The position numbers and the translations under genes are program-made. A DNA stretch of 64,000 nt from LMUY01 sp964244585. GTDB lineage: Bacteria > Pseudomonadota > Alphaproteobacteria > Acetobacterales > Acetobacteraceae. Under the pieces are notes generated by a model. The model ran no database searches. It had not been told where the DNA came from and was given only the letters and a program-made list of their open reading frames with translations. Positions within the stretch are counted from its first letter, which is position 1; each line of letters starts with the position of its first letter. The stretch spans positions 5,086 to 69,085 of the forward strand of contig CAXTJM010000018.1 of the NCBI GenBank assembly GCA_964244585.1. Reading direction: 5' to 3'. Shown here piece by piece: positions 34,109 to 42,894 of this stretch.

Positions 34109-34945
34109 CTATAATGCCGAAGCCACGGCGGCTGTAAGGTTGGCCGGCGCGGCCACGCCTTCCAAGGCCCGCACGCGGGCGACGAACCCGGCCACCGCCG
34201 CCAGCACGGCAGCGGGATGGCTGACCTGAGGCGCATGGCCGGCGCCTGCCACCAACACGGTCTCCACGGGGCAATAGGCTTCCTGCTCGATCAGGCGGAG
34301 CTGTTCGGCCGTGCCATACTCGTCGGCCTCCCCCTGGATCAGCAGGATGGGCAGGCGCACGAAGGCCACGCTGTCGTCGATGCGCCAGCTCCGGAACCCC
34401 GGGTCCAGCCAGGCGCGGTTCCAGCCCCAAAATGCGTTGTCCACGTCGCGATGGTAGCGCGCCAACCGCGTGCGCAGGTCCGCCGCCTCATAGGCGTCCC
34501 GCGCCTTGGCGATGCTGGCGACGGTGACGTCCTCCACGATCACGTGCGGCGCGATCAGCACCAGGCCGGCGATGCGAAAATCCTGGGTGCCCCCCGCGTG
34601 CAGCAGCGCGATGGAGGCACCGTCGGAATGCCCCATCAGGATCGCCCGGCGGATACCGACCGCGTCCAGCACCCGCGGCAACACCTCCCGCGCCTCGTCC
34701 TGCATGTAGGTGAGCGGCCGCGGCAGCGCGACCGGGTCGGATTGGCCGTAGCCGGCGCGGGACCAGGCGAACACGCCGCAACCGGTGGCGGCGACCAGTT
34801 GCTCCGGCAGGTCACGCCACAGGGCGACGCAGCCCAACCCCTCATGCAGCAGGACGAGCGTCGGCGCCTCCTCAGGGGGCGGCCCCCACCAGGCTGCTTC
34901 CAGCGTCTGGCCCGCGATCTTCAACGGGACCGGCTTGCCGCTCAT
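34109..34945 (-). CDS. Alpha/beta hydrolase of the box cluster
   Basis: 278 residues. LLHEGLGC (oxyanion HExG form), the nucleophile elbow GHSDGAS with Ser in the catalytic position, an acid in QGEADEYG and a final His in AGHAPQVSHP make a full triad. Hydrolases like this accompany box genes and may hydrolyse CoA thioesters or lactones; the role is not settled. It overlaps the benzoate-CoA ligase stop by ATGA. Confidence 0.82.
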   Translation of the reverse strand: MSGKPVPLKIAGQTLEAAWWGPPPEEAPTLVLLHEGLGCVALWRDLPEQLVAATGCGVFAWSRAGYGQSDPVALPRPLTYMQDEAREVLPRVLDAVGIRRAILMGHSDGASIALLHAGGTQDFRIAGLVLIAPHVIVEDVTVASIAKARDAYEAADLRTRLARYHRDVDNAFWGWNRAWLDPGFRSWRIDDSVAFVRLPILLIQGEADEYGTAEQLRLIEQEAYCPVETVLVAGAGHAPQVSHPAAVLAAVAGFVARVRALEGVAAPANLTAAVASAL

Positions 34946-36462
34946 GGCAGGGCCCGCAACTTGAACCGCTGGATCTTGCCTGTGGCCGTCTTGGGCAGAT
35001 CGTCCACCATCTCGACCCAGCGCGGATATTTCCACGGCCCGGCGGCAGCTTTCACATGCGCCTGCAACGCTTCCACCGACACCTCCGCCCCCTGCTTCAG
35101 CACCACGAAGGCGCGCGGCTTGGTCAATCCCTGGTCGTCCTCATGCCCGACCACGGCCGCCTCCACCACCGCCGGATGGGCGACCAGCGCGCCTTCCACC
35201 TCGAACGGGCTCACCCAGATGCCGCTGACCTTGAACATGTCGTCGGAGCGGCCGCAGTAGCGGTAATGGCCGCTCGGCTCGCGGATGTATTTGTCGCCGG
35301 TCCAGGTCCACTCCCCCTGGAAGGTGCGGCGGGATTTTTCGCGCTGGTTCCAGTAGCCATCGCCGGCGCTGGCGCCGCGCACCACCAGTTCCCCCACCTC
35401 GCCATCGGGCAGGTCCACGCCGGCCGGGTCGACGATGCGCAGCTCGTAGCCCGGCACGGCACGGCCGGAGGTGCCATAGCTGATATCGCCGGGCTGGTTG
35501 GACAGGAAGATGTGCAGCATCTCGGTCGAGCCGATACCGTCCAGGATGTCCACGCCCACCAGGCGCGACCACTCGATGCCAACATGCTCCGGCAGCGCCT
35601 CGCCCGCGGAAATGCAGCATCGCAGGCGGTCGGACCCGGCGCCGGGCCCGATGCCCGGATGCGCCACCATGTTCGCGTACAGCGTCGGGACGCCGCAGAA
35701 CACGGTGGGACGATGCTGCCGCATCAATGCCAGCACGGCGTCGGGCGTGGGGCGATGGGGGAACAGCACGCTACACGCGCCGACCGCCATCGGAAAGGTC
35801 ATGGCGTTGCCCAGCCCGTAGGCGAAGAACAGCTTGGCGACGGAGTAGACCAGATCGTCGGCCTCGATGCCCAGCACGTGCCTGCCATAGCTTTCGAACG
35901 TCGCGCGCAGGCTGCCATGGACGTGGCGCACGCCCTTCGGCGCCGCCGTCGAGCCCGAGGAGTACAGCCAGAACGCCGTCTCGTCGGCGCTGGCCGCGAC
36001 CGGCGGCGCGTCGCCCTCCGCCAGGAAGTCGTCGAACGGCGTGGCGCCCTCCCCGGCCCCGCCACCGGCCACCACCACCCGCAGCACTGGCAGATCCGCC
36101 AGCCGGGCTCGCAGCGGCTCCAGCAAGGCGGCGGACACCACCAGCAGCTCGGCTCGGCAGTCCCTCAGGATGTAGGCAATCTGTTGCGGCGGCAGCAGGG
36201 TGTTGACGGGCACCGGCACCACGCCAGCCCGCACCGCGCCCCAAAAGGCGACGGGGAACTCGGTCGTGTCGTGCAGCAGCAGGGCGATGCGCGCCTCCCG
36301 CCGCACGCCGGCGCGACGCAGGCCGGCCGCAAAGCGGGCGCTCTCCACCCGCAGCCCGGCATAGCTCAGCGTGCGGCGATCGTCGATGAAGGCTGGTGAG
36401 CCGCCACGGCTTTCCCGCAAATGACGATCCACGAACCAGTCTGCGGCGTTGTCCTGCACCAT
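34942..36462 (-). CDS. Benzoate-CoA ligase
   Basis: 506 residues of the acyl-adenylate family: phosphate loop YSSGSTAAPKG, DGIGSTEMLHIF, GYWNQREKS and the catalytic Lys near the end in TATGKIQRFKL. It activates benzoate to benzoyl-CoA with ATP, the first step of the box route (often named bclA). The ATG at 36462 gives MVQDNAADWFVDRHL, typical of the family. First gene of the operon ligase-hydrolase-boxC-boxB-boxA, facing boxR across a 150-base gap. Confidence 0.92.
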   Translation of the reverse strand: MVQDNAADWFVDRHLRESRGGSPAFIDDRRTLSYAGLRVESARFAAGLRRAGVRREARIALLLHDTTEFPVAFWGAVRAGVVPVPVNTLLPPQQIAYILRDCRAELLVVSAALLEPLRARLADLPVLRVVVAGGGAGEGATPFDDFLAEGDAPPVAASADETAFWLYSSGSTAAPKGVRHVHGSLRATFESYGRHVLGIEADDLVYSVAKLFFAYGLGNAMTFPMAVGACSVLFPHRPTPDAVLALMRQHRPTVFCGVPTLYANMVAHPGIGPGAGSDRLRCCISAGEALPEHVGIEWSRLVGVDILDGIGSTEMLHIFLSNQPGDISYGTSGRAVPGYELRIVDPAGVDLPDGEVGELVVRGASAGDGYWNQREKSRRTFQGEWTWTGDKYIREPSGHYRYCGRSDDMFKVSGIWVSPFEVEGALVAHPAVVEAAVVGHEDDQGLTKPRAFVVLKQGAEVSVEALQAHVKAAAGPWKYPRWVEMVDDLPKTATGKIQRFKLRALP

Positions 36463-36523
36463 CCGCGTCTTTCCCGTGCGGCCTGTTGACGCGGCCAATC
36501 CCGTTAACGAGCTAATCGAACTC

Positions 36524-36537
36524 TGCAGTATAATGCA
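36524..36537. promoter_or_regulatory. Likely BoxR/BzdR operator overlapping a TATAAT box
   Basis: TGCA at 36524-36527 and 36534-36537 are separated by 6 bases, the TGCA-N6-TGCA form described for BzdR-type regulators. A perfect TATAAT (36529-36534, plus strand) lies between and into the second TGCA, and a third TGCA is at 36558. Repressor binding would block the promoter. A clear -35 box is missing. Confidence 0.6.
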
Positions 36538-36612
36538 AGACGATCCTGGCTGGAGCATGCAGCGGAGCGCATCCTGGCGTGGCAGCCACCGTGCCGTGTA
36601 AGGACGGACAGG

Positions 36613-37488
36613 ATGACCGACCCGACCGCCGAGACCGCCCTGCTGCAAGCCTTGGGCGCCCGCGTGCGCACCATCCGCGCCCGGCGCGGCATGACGCAGC
36701 GGGCGCTCTCGACACGGTCGGGCGTGTCCGAGCGGTATGTCGCCCAATTCGAAGCCGGCAACGGCAACGTGTCCGTGCTGGTGCTGCACCGCGTCGGCAC
36801 GGCGCTCGGCGTCCCCGTGGCGGAGTTGCTGGCCGACCAACCCGAGCCACCGGGCGAGCTGGCAGCCCTGCATGCCATGCTGGCGCGGCTGGATGCGGCG
36901 CAGCTGGCCGGTGCGCGCCAGATGCTGGCGGATTGGCTGGGCCAGTCGGCGGACCCGCGGCGTCGCTCCCGCATCGCGCTGGTCGGGCTACGCGGCGCGG
37001 GGAAATCCTCCCTCGGGCAGGCCTTGGCGGGGCGGCACGGCATTCCCTTCGTGGAACTGGACCGCGAGGTGGAGCGGCAGAGCGGCATGGACCTGCGCGA
37101 CATCTTCGAGATGCATGGCCAGGCGGGCTTCCGCCGGCTGGAACGGCAGGTGCTGGAGGCGGCGCTGGCCCGCAACGGCGCCATGGTGCTGGCCGCCGGG
37201 GGCGGCATCGTCGCCGAGGCTGGCACGCTGGACTTGCTGCTGTCCCACTGCCTGACCGTATGGGTCCGCACCTCGCCGGAGGAGCACATGCAGCGCGTGG
37301 TCACCCAGGGTGACGAGCGCCCGATGCGGGACAACACCAACGCGATGGCCGACCTGCGCGCCATCCTCGCCAGCCGGGAAAAGCTGTATGCCCGCGCCGA
37401 TTTCGTGCTGGACAACCAGGACCGCTCGCTCGAGGACAGCCTGGCGGAACTGTCGGCGCGGACCGGCCTGGCAAATTTGCCGGAGTGA
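36613..37488 (+). CDS. boxR: BoxR/BzdR-type regulator, XRE HTH fused to shikimate kinase-like domain
   Basis: 291 residues. The Cro/C1-type HTH (about 14-73: RARRGMTQRALS, GVSERYVAQFEAG) is joined by a linker to a shikimate kinase-like domain with P-loop GLRGAGKS (125-132) and AAGGGIV. In the known family this domain binds benzoyl-CoA, which relieves repression of box genes. It is divergent from the box operon, with the TGCA operator in between. GGACAGG upstream is the likely ribosome-binding site. Confidence 0.93.
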   Translation: MTDPTAETALLQALGARVRTIRARRGMTQRALSTRSGVSERYVAQFEAGNGNVSVLVLHRVGTALGVPVAELLADQPEPPGELAALHAMLARLDAAQLAGARQMLADWLGQSADPRRRSRIALVGLRGAGKSSLGQALAGRHGIPFVELDREVERQSGMDLRDIFEMHGQAGFRRLERQVLEAALARNGAMVLAAGGGIVAEAGTLDLLLSHCLTVWVRTSPEEHMQRVVTQGDERPMRDNTNAMADLRAILASREKLYARADFVLDNQDRSLEDSLAELSARTGLANLPE

Positions 37489-37566
37489 GGCGACACTGCC
37501 CGGCAGGGTTCGGCTGGCCGCTACGACCGGCAGCATCCGGAACATCTTCCATGACGAGGTGGCGCG

Positions 37567-39030
37567 GTGAGCAAGGTTCCTCCAGGCGTCGGTCCGAAGC
37601 ACGGGCAAGTGCTCGTGCTGGTGGGCGCGACAGGGGATCTGTCGCAGCGCAAGTTGCTGCCCGGCCTGTTCCACCTGGCGCGCGGCGGCTTCATGCCCGG
37701 TTGCCGCATCGTCGGCGTCTCGTTGGACAACCTCGATGCCGACGGCTTTCGGGTCCTGGCGCGGGGGGCGCTGGACCAGTTCTCCACCCGCACGGTGAAC
37801 GAGGATGACTGGGCGGCCTTCGCGCAGACGCTGGACTACGTGCCGCTCGCGGCCGGCGCGCAGACGCTGCGGACCGCGGTGGAAACGGCCGAGCGCATCC
37901 TGGGCGGCGAGACGAGGCGCATCCACTACCTGAGCGTGCCGCCCAACGCCGCGCTGTCGGCGGTGCGGCTGCTCGGCGAGGCCGGCCTGGTCGAGCGGTC
38001 CCGCGTCATCATGGAAAAGCCGTTTGGCACCGACCTGGCCAGCGCCGTGTCGCTGAACGCCAGGCTGCACGAGGTGTTTTCCGAGGACCAGATCTTCCGT
38101 ATCGACCACTTCCTGGGCAAGGAGCCGGCGCAGAACATCCTGGCGTTCCGTTTCGCCAACGGCCTGTTCGAGCCGATCTGGAACCGCAACTTCATCGACC
38201 ACGTGCAGATCGACGTGCCGGAGACGCTGGGCCTGGGCAAGCGCACCGGCTTCTACGAATCGACCGGCGCGTATCGCGACATGGTGGTGACCCACCTGTT
38301 CCAGATCCTCGCCTTCATGGCGATGGAGCCGCCGACCGCGCTGGAGCCGGTATCGATCAGCGAGGAGAAGAACAAGGTCTTCCGCAGCATGTCGCCGATC
38401 GACCCCGCCAACGTGGTGCGGGGCCAATATGTCGGATACCGCAACGAGGAAGGGGTTGACCCGGAATCCGACACGGAGACCTTCATCGCGCTGAAATGCG
38501 TCATCGATAATTGGCGCTGGGCCGGCGTGCCGTTCTTCCTGCGCACCGGCAAACGGCTGGCCGAGGGGCAGCGGATCATCTCCATCGCCTTCCGCGAACC
38601 GCCGAAAAGCATGTTCCCGGTGGGCTCCGGCGTAGGCGCGCAGGGGCCGGACCATCTGACCTTCGACCTGGCCGACGCCTCGAAGATGTCGCTGTCCTTC
38701 TACGGCAAGCGGCCCGGCCCAGGCATGCGGCTGGACAAGCTGAGCCTGCAATTCGCCATGAACGACACCGGCCGCATCGGCGACGTGCTCGAAGCCTACG
38801 AGCGTTTGATCCTGGACGCGATGCGCGGCGACCGCACGCTGTTCACCACCGCCGAAGGGATCGAGCGGCTGTGGCAGGTCTCCACCCCGTTGCTGGAGGC
38901 GCCGCCGCCGGTGCGGCTGTATCCGATCGGGTCATGGGGACCGAAATCGATCCACCAGCTGGTGGCCCCGCATGCCTGGCGGCTGCCGTTCGAGCGCGCC
39001 TGGCGGGCGCCCGCGGCGGCGGGGGGCTGA
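37567..39030 (+). CDS. zwf: Glucose-6-phosphate 1-dehydrogenase
   Basis: 487 residues: NADP site GATGDLSQRKL (20-30), EKPFGTD, and the substrate motif RIDHFLGKE with His181. It makes 6-phosphogluconolactone and NADPH. The GTG at 37567 is the start that fits the family. pgl and edd are not adjacent. The nearby box route consumes NADPH, so supply may be the reason for the position; this is only a guess. Confidence 0.95.
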   Translation: MSKVPPGVGPKHGQVLVLVGATGDLSQRKLLPGLFHLARGGFMPGCRIVGVSLDNLDADGFRVLARGALDQFSTRTVNEDDWAAFAQTLDYVPLAAGAQTLRTAVETAERILGGETRRIHYLSVPPNAALSAVRLLGEAGLVERSRVIMEKPFGTDLASAVSLNARLHEVFSEDQIFRIDHFLGKEPAQNILAFRFANGLFEPIWNRNFIDHVQIDVPETLGLGKRTGFYESTGAYRDMVVTHLFQILAFMAMEPPTALEPVSISEEKNKVFRSMSPIDPANVVRGQYVGYRNEEGVDPESDTETFIALKCVIDNWRWAGVPFFLRTGKRLAEGQRIISIAFREPPKSMFPVGSGVGAQGPDHLTFDLADASKMSLSFYGKRPGPGMRLDKLSLQFAMNDTGRIGDVLEAYERLILDAMRGDRTLFTTAEGIERLWQVSTPLLEAPPPVRLYPIGSWGPKSIHQLVAPHAWRLPFERAWRAPAAAGG

Positions 39031-39065
39031 ACAAGGCCGGTTGTCGAATGGGGAGGGACCAGAAA

Positions 39066-40718
39066 ATGTCCAAAAACGCGCAGGATGCGTTCGACTACGT
39101 CGTCGTCGGTGCCGGCGCCGCTGGTTGCGTGCTGGCCAACCGGCTGAGCGAGGACGGCACCGCCACCGTCTGCGTGCTGGAGGCCGGGCCGCCGGATCGC
39201 AACCCCTACATCCATATCCCTGCCGGATTCATCAAGACGCTGTTCGACCCGTCCTGCACCTGGCAGTTCAAGACGGAGCCGACCGAGCGCACCGGCGGAC
39301 GGCCCATCTCGACCACGCAGGGGCGGACGCTAGGCGGCGGGTCCTCGGTCAACGGCATGATCTACAACCGGGGCCAGCCGGCGGATTTCGATAGCTGGGC
39401 GCAGCGCGGCAACCGCGGCTGGGGCTATGCCGACGTGCTGCCGTATTTCCGCCAGTCCGAGCAGCGCATCGGCTTCGGCGACGACGCCGTGCGTGGCCGC
39501 GGTGACGGCATCCCGGTCACCGACATGGATTGGTTCCATCCCGTTTCGGAGGCGTTCATCCAGGGCTGCATCAATGCGGGTATCCCGCGCAACCCGGATT
39601 ACAACAGCGGCGACCAGGCCGGAGTCGGATATTTCCAGCGCGCCATCCGCAACGGGCGCCGGGTGAGCGCCGCCCGTGCCTTCCTCAAGCCTGCGCGGGA
39701 ACGCGCCAACCTGGATGTCCGCACCAGCGCGCGCGCCTGCGAGATCATGCTGGACGGCAAGCGCGCCGTGGGCGTCCGCTACTTGCACGAGCGCGGGGGA
39801 GAGACCCGCACGGTGCAGGCCCGGCGGGAGGTGATCCTGTGTTCCGGCACGGCCAACACCGCACGGCTGTTGCAGGTATCCGGCATCGGGCCTGCCGGCT
39901 TGCTGGGCGACCTCGGCGTGCCCGTCCGGCACGAACTGCGCGGGGTGGGAGAGAATTTCCGCGACCACTACGCCGTGCGGGCAGTGCTGCGGGCCAAACC
40001 CGGCGTGCTGACGCTGAACGAACTGTCGCGCGGCCCGCGGCTGGGGCTGCAGATCGCGCGGTGGGCCACCGGCCGCCCCAGCATCCTGGCGACCGCGCCG
40101 TCCCAGGTGCACGTGTTCTGGAAGTCCTTCGAGGGGCTGGACCAGCCGGACCTGCAATGCGTGTTCACGCCCGGCTCCTACAAGCAGGGCGCCACCTACG
40201 TGCTGGACGACTATCCGGGCATGACGGCCGGCGCCTGGGCGCATCGCCCGGAAAGCACCGGATACGTGCGTGCCTGCTCCACCGACGTGTTCGTGGACCC
40301 GGTGCTGCAACCGAACTACCTGGCCGACGCCATGGACCGCCGGGTGACGCTCGGCGGCATCCGCCTGATCCGTCGGCTGCTTGCCACGCCCGAGGTCGCG
40401 GCGTTCGCCGAACGCGAGACGTTGCCGGGACCGGATGTGCAAAGCGACGACGAGCTGCTCGACTTCGCCTATCGCAACGGCTCCACCTGCTACCACCTGA
40501 TCGGCACCGCGCGGATGGGACCGGACACCGACCCCGGCGCCGTGGTCGATGACCAGTTGCGCGTGCACGGCCTGGGCGGGCTGCGGGTGGCCGACGCCTC
40601 GATCATGCCCAGCATGCCCTCCGCCAACACCTATGCCACGACGCTGATGATCGCCGGCAAGGCCGCTGACCTGATCCGCGGCAGGACGGCGATGCCGGAG
40701 GAGGCACGGGCGGCATAG
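39066..40718 (+). CDS. GMC family FAD-dependent oxidoreductase
   Basis: 550 residues. The N-terminal FAD site is VVGAGAAGCVLANRL, GMC signature 1 is GRTLGGGSSVNGMIYNRG, signature 2 is around CSGTANTARLLQVSGIGP, and the C-terminal active-site His lies in TCYHLIGTARMG with a second N in PSANTYATTLMIAGKAAD. It oxidises an alcohol, with choline- or polyethylene-glycol-type substrates known in the family. GGGAGGG precedes the ATG. It lies 35 bases after zwf, so both are probably co-transcribed. Confidence 0.88.
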   Translation: MSKNAQDAFDYVVVGAGAAGCVLANRLSEDGTATVCVLEAGPPDRNPYIHIPAGFIKTLFDPSCTWQFKTEPTERTGGRPISTTQGRTLGGGSSVNGMIYNRGQPADFDSWAQRGNRGWGYADVLPYFRQSEQRIGFGDDAVRGRGDGIPVTDMDWFHPVSEAFIQGCINAGIPRNPDYNSGDQAGVGYFQRAIRNGRRVSAARAFLKPARERANLDVRTSARACEIMLDGKRAVGVRYLHERGGETRTVQARREVILCSGTANTARLLQVSGIGPAGLLGDLGVPVRHELRGVGENFRDHYAVRAVLRAKPGVLTLNELSRGPRLGLQIARWATGRPSILATAPSQVHVFWKSFEGLDQPDLQCVFTPGSYKQGATYVLDDYPGMTAGAWAHRPESTGYVRACSTDVFVDPVLQPNYLADAMDRRVTLGGIRLIRRLLATPEVAAFAERETLPGPDVQSDDELLDFAYRNGSTCYHLIGTARMGPDTDPGAVVDDQLRVHGLGGLRVADASIMPSMPSANTYATTLMIAGKAADLIRGRTAMPEEARAA

Positions 40719-40732
40719 CGCGGGATCAACCC

Positions 40733-40757
40733 GCCGCCGGGCTGTTGCTGCGGCGGC
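40733..40757 (+). terminator. Hairpin after the GMC oxidoreductase gene
   Basis: GCCGCCG (40733-40739) and CGGCGGC (40751-40757) form a perfect 7-bp GC stem with an 11-base loop, 15 bases after the stop. A second self-complementary element, GGCCTGGCCAGGCC, is at 40792-40805. There is no T-run, but the position suits termination. Confidence 0.4.
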
Positions 40758-40957
40758 CAAGTGTCTCGCTGAGTCGTGCGACCACCGTATGGGCCTGGCC
40801 AGGCCGGCCCTGTTTGTGGCGGCCAGGATAGTACGTGCCATCCGCCAACAGGGCGACCCGTCAGGGAATCAATTCCGACGAGCGGCGGCGGGCTGGCGCG
40901 ATGGTGGTTCTTGCGGGCTCCCGCCTGCCTCGATCGGCGACAGCATCTGTAACGCGG

Positions 40958-40992
40958 GTGCAGGGCGTGCGATAATCCGCCACGCCCTGCAC
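40958..40992. promoter_or_regulatory. Perfect 12-bp inverted repeat before the LysR gene
   Basis: GTGCAGGGCGTG (40958-40969) and CACGCCCTGCAC (40981-40992) are perfect arms around an 11-base spacer that contains GATAAT, a near-consensus -10 box (40971-40976). It ends 22 bases before the LysR ATG. Likely an autoregulatory operator, or a strong hairpin in the leader of the mRNA. Confidence 0.5.
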
Positions 40993-41014
40993 AGCCCGTT
41001 CGAAGAACTGCACG

Positions 41015-41938
41015 ATGTCTTCGCCTGACCTCGCCGACCTCGACGCGTTCACAGTCGTTGCCCGGGCCCGCAGCTTCCGGGGGGCCGCCTTGCTGCGCGG
41101 CGTTTCAGCCTCGGGGCTGAGCGAGGCGGTGCGGCGGATCGAGACCCGGCTTGGGGTGCGGCTGCTCAACCGGACGACCCGCAGCGTGACGCCGACCGCG
41201 GCGGGAGAACGCCTGTTGGCGCGCCTGGGTCCAGCGCTCGGGGAGGTCTCCGCCGCGCTGGAGGCGCTGGCGGAGGACCGCGACACGGCGGTGGGGACGC
41301 TGCGGCTGAACGTCCCCGTCATCGTCGCCCGGACGATCCTGCCGCGCATCATCGGTCCCTTCCAGGCAGCGCACCCGGGTCTCACCCTGGAGGTGATGGC
41401 CAATGACAGCTTCATCGACGTGCTGGCAGCCGGATTCGATGCCGGCATCCGCTACGAGGAGCGGCTGGAGCGGGACATGATCGCGATCCCGATCGGCCCG
41501 CGCATCCAGCGTTACGCGGCTGGCGCCTCGCCCGGCTACCTGCGGGCCCGCGGCCGGCCGGAACACCCGCGCGACCTGCTGAACCATGCCTGCATCGGGC
41601 ACCGCTTCGTCAGCGGCGTGGTCCCGTCCTGGGAGTTCGAGCGTGCGGGCGAGGTCCTCCGCATCGCGCCCTCCGGCCCGTTGCTGGCGAATACGCTGGA
41701 CATCGAGCTACAGGCCGCGATCGACGGCATCGGCATCATCGCCACCTTCGAGGACGTCCTGGCACCGGCCCTGTCGGGCGGCTTGCTGGAGCCGGTGCTG
41801 CCGGAGTGGTGGCAAAGCTTCTCCGGCCCGTTCCTCTATTACCCCAGCCGTCGGCACATGCCGCCGCCGCTGCGCGCGTTCGTGGATTTCATCCGCACAA
41901 CCCCCTATCCTGGCCCCGTCGCAAGGGTTGACGCGTGA
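41015..41938 (+). CDS. LysR family transcriptional regulator
   Basis: 307 residues. The winged HTH is at 5-65 (LDAFTVVARARSFRGAALLRGVS, VRRIETRLGVRLLNRTTRSV); the effector-binding domain (about 95-300) contains LRLNVPVIVARTILPRIIGPF. NRTTRSVTPT and the rest resemble LysR repressors that act on neighbouring oxidoreductase genes. No divergent target gene lies next to it; the only nearby unit is GMC/zwf on the same strand upstream. Confidence 0.9.
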   Translation: MSSPDLADLDAFTVVARARSFRGAALLRGVSASGLSEAVRRIETRLGVRLLNRTTRSVTPTAAGERLLARLGPALGEVSAALEALAEDRDTAVGTLRLNVPVIVARTILPRIIGPFQAAHPGLTLEVMANDSFIDVLAAGFDAGIRYEERLERDMIAIPIGPRIQRYAAGASPGYLRARGRPEHPRDLLNHACIGHRFVSGVVPSWEFERAGEVLRIAPSGPLLANTLDIELQAAIDGIGIIATFEDVLAPALSGGLLEPVLPEWWQSFSGPFLYYPSRRHMPPPLRAFVDFIRTTPYPGPVARVDA

Positions 41939-42005
41939 GGACCCCGCCGCGCTTGCAGCGGCATGCCGCGGTCCCATTTGCGTCGTGATGTGGTAAGGGA
42001 CGGCG

Positions 42006-42317
42006 ATGCACGACAACAACACCATCACCACGCCGCGCGGGGTCACCGAACTCAAGGTCGAGCGGCCGCGCCTGCACAAGGTCATGCTGGTCAACGACGA
42101 TTTCACGCCGCGCGACTTCGTGGTGACCGTGTTGCGCGCCGAGTTCCGGTTGAGCGAAGAACAGGCCGGCCGGGTCATGACGACGGCGCATACGCGGGGC
42201 GTTTGCGTAGTGGGGGTGTTCACCCGGGATGTGGCGGAAACCAAGGCGACGAACGCCACCGACGCCGGGCGCAAGAAGGGCTATCCGCTGTTGTTCACGA
42301 CGGAGCCGGAGGAGTAG
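42006..42317 (+). CDS. clpS: ATP-dependent Clp protease adaptor ClpS
   Basis: 103 residues. HKVMLVNDDFTPRDFVV is the N-degron binding motif of ClpS; H-x-R-G and AETKATNATDAGRKKGYPLLFTTEPEE finish the fold. It hands N-end-rule substrates to ClpAP. clpA is not in the window, which is unusual because the two are often adjacent. Confidence 0.92.
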   Translation: MHDNNTITTPRGVTELKVERPRLHKVMLVNDDFTPRDFVVTVLRAEFRLSEEQAGRVMTTAHTRGVCVVGVFTRDVAETKATNATDAGRKKGYPLLFTTEPEE

Positions 42318-42339
42318 TCGGCGCCGTGCCAGGACGGGC

Positions 42340-42894
42340 TTACAGGCCGAGAAGGGATTGGCGATCCCGCAACGCTGCATCCATGGCGGCGACATGGGCC
42401 TTGATGGCGGCGCCCTGCTGAACGACCCAGTCAGCGGCCTGACCGTCCAGCATGCGCCGCAGCGCGTCGGCATGACCGGTCAGCGCCATGTCGGCCTCCA
42501 GCAACCGGGCGAGCGTGTCCGCTTCCTGTCGATGCCGCTGTGCGATGCGGTCGTTCCCCGGCACAGGCAGCGAGCGGATGCGGCTGGCGAGGCCACTGAC
42601 CAGCGCCACCAGCGCCTCAAGCAGGCGTGCCTCCTGCAACGCGACGGCATCGGGGCGGGGATGCTCCCGCGACAGCGGCGGCAGATGCGCCGCGCGATAG
42701 GCGATCTCCGCCTCTCCGATGGCCTGGCGGGCCTCGCCGAGCAGCCCGGCGACGTGGTGCCGGACTAGCAGGTCGTCCGCCCGGAGCTGGTTCTCGGCGC
42801 GATAGAAATTGTAGCCCCATCCGTAGAACAGGTTGATGGCGACCTGGGACACCGGATCCGCGCTGTAGAACTCGGGATCGCGCTCCAACGTCAC
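42340..42894 (-). CDS. Unknown helical protein partnered with SPFH gene
   Basis: 184 residues, no signal or membrane segment. An aromatic N-terminal part (AINLFYGWGYNFYRAENQLRADDLL) is followed by long amphipathic helices rich in Ala, Leu, Glu and Arg. No family is recognised. Its start overlaps the SPFH gene stop by ATGA, so it is translated together with that membrane-scaffold protein and is likely a cytosolic partner. Confidence 0.65.
   Translation of the reverse strand: MTLERDPEFYSADPVSQVAINLFYGWGYNFYRAENQLRADDLLVRHHVAGLLGEARQAIGEAEIAYRAAHLPPLSREHPRPDAVALQEARLLEALVALVSGLASRIRSLPVPGNDRIAQRHRQEADTLARLLEADMALTGHADALRRMLDGQAADWVVQQGAAIKAHVAAMDAALRDRQSLLGL

Noticed and set aside
36988..38751. 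A 587-codon open frame on the minus strand
   Set aside because: Antisense to boxR and zwf; the sense frames match known families fully.
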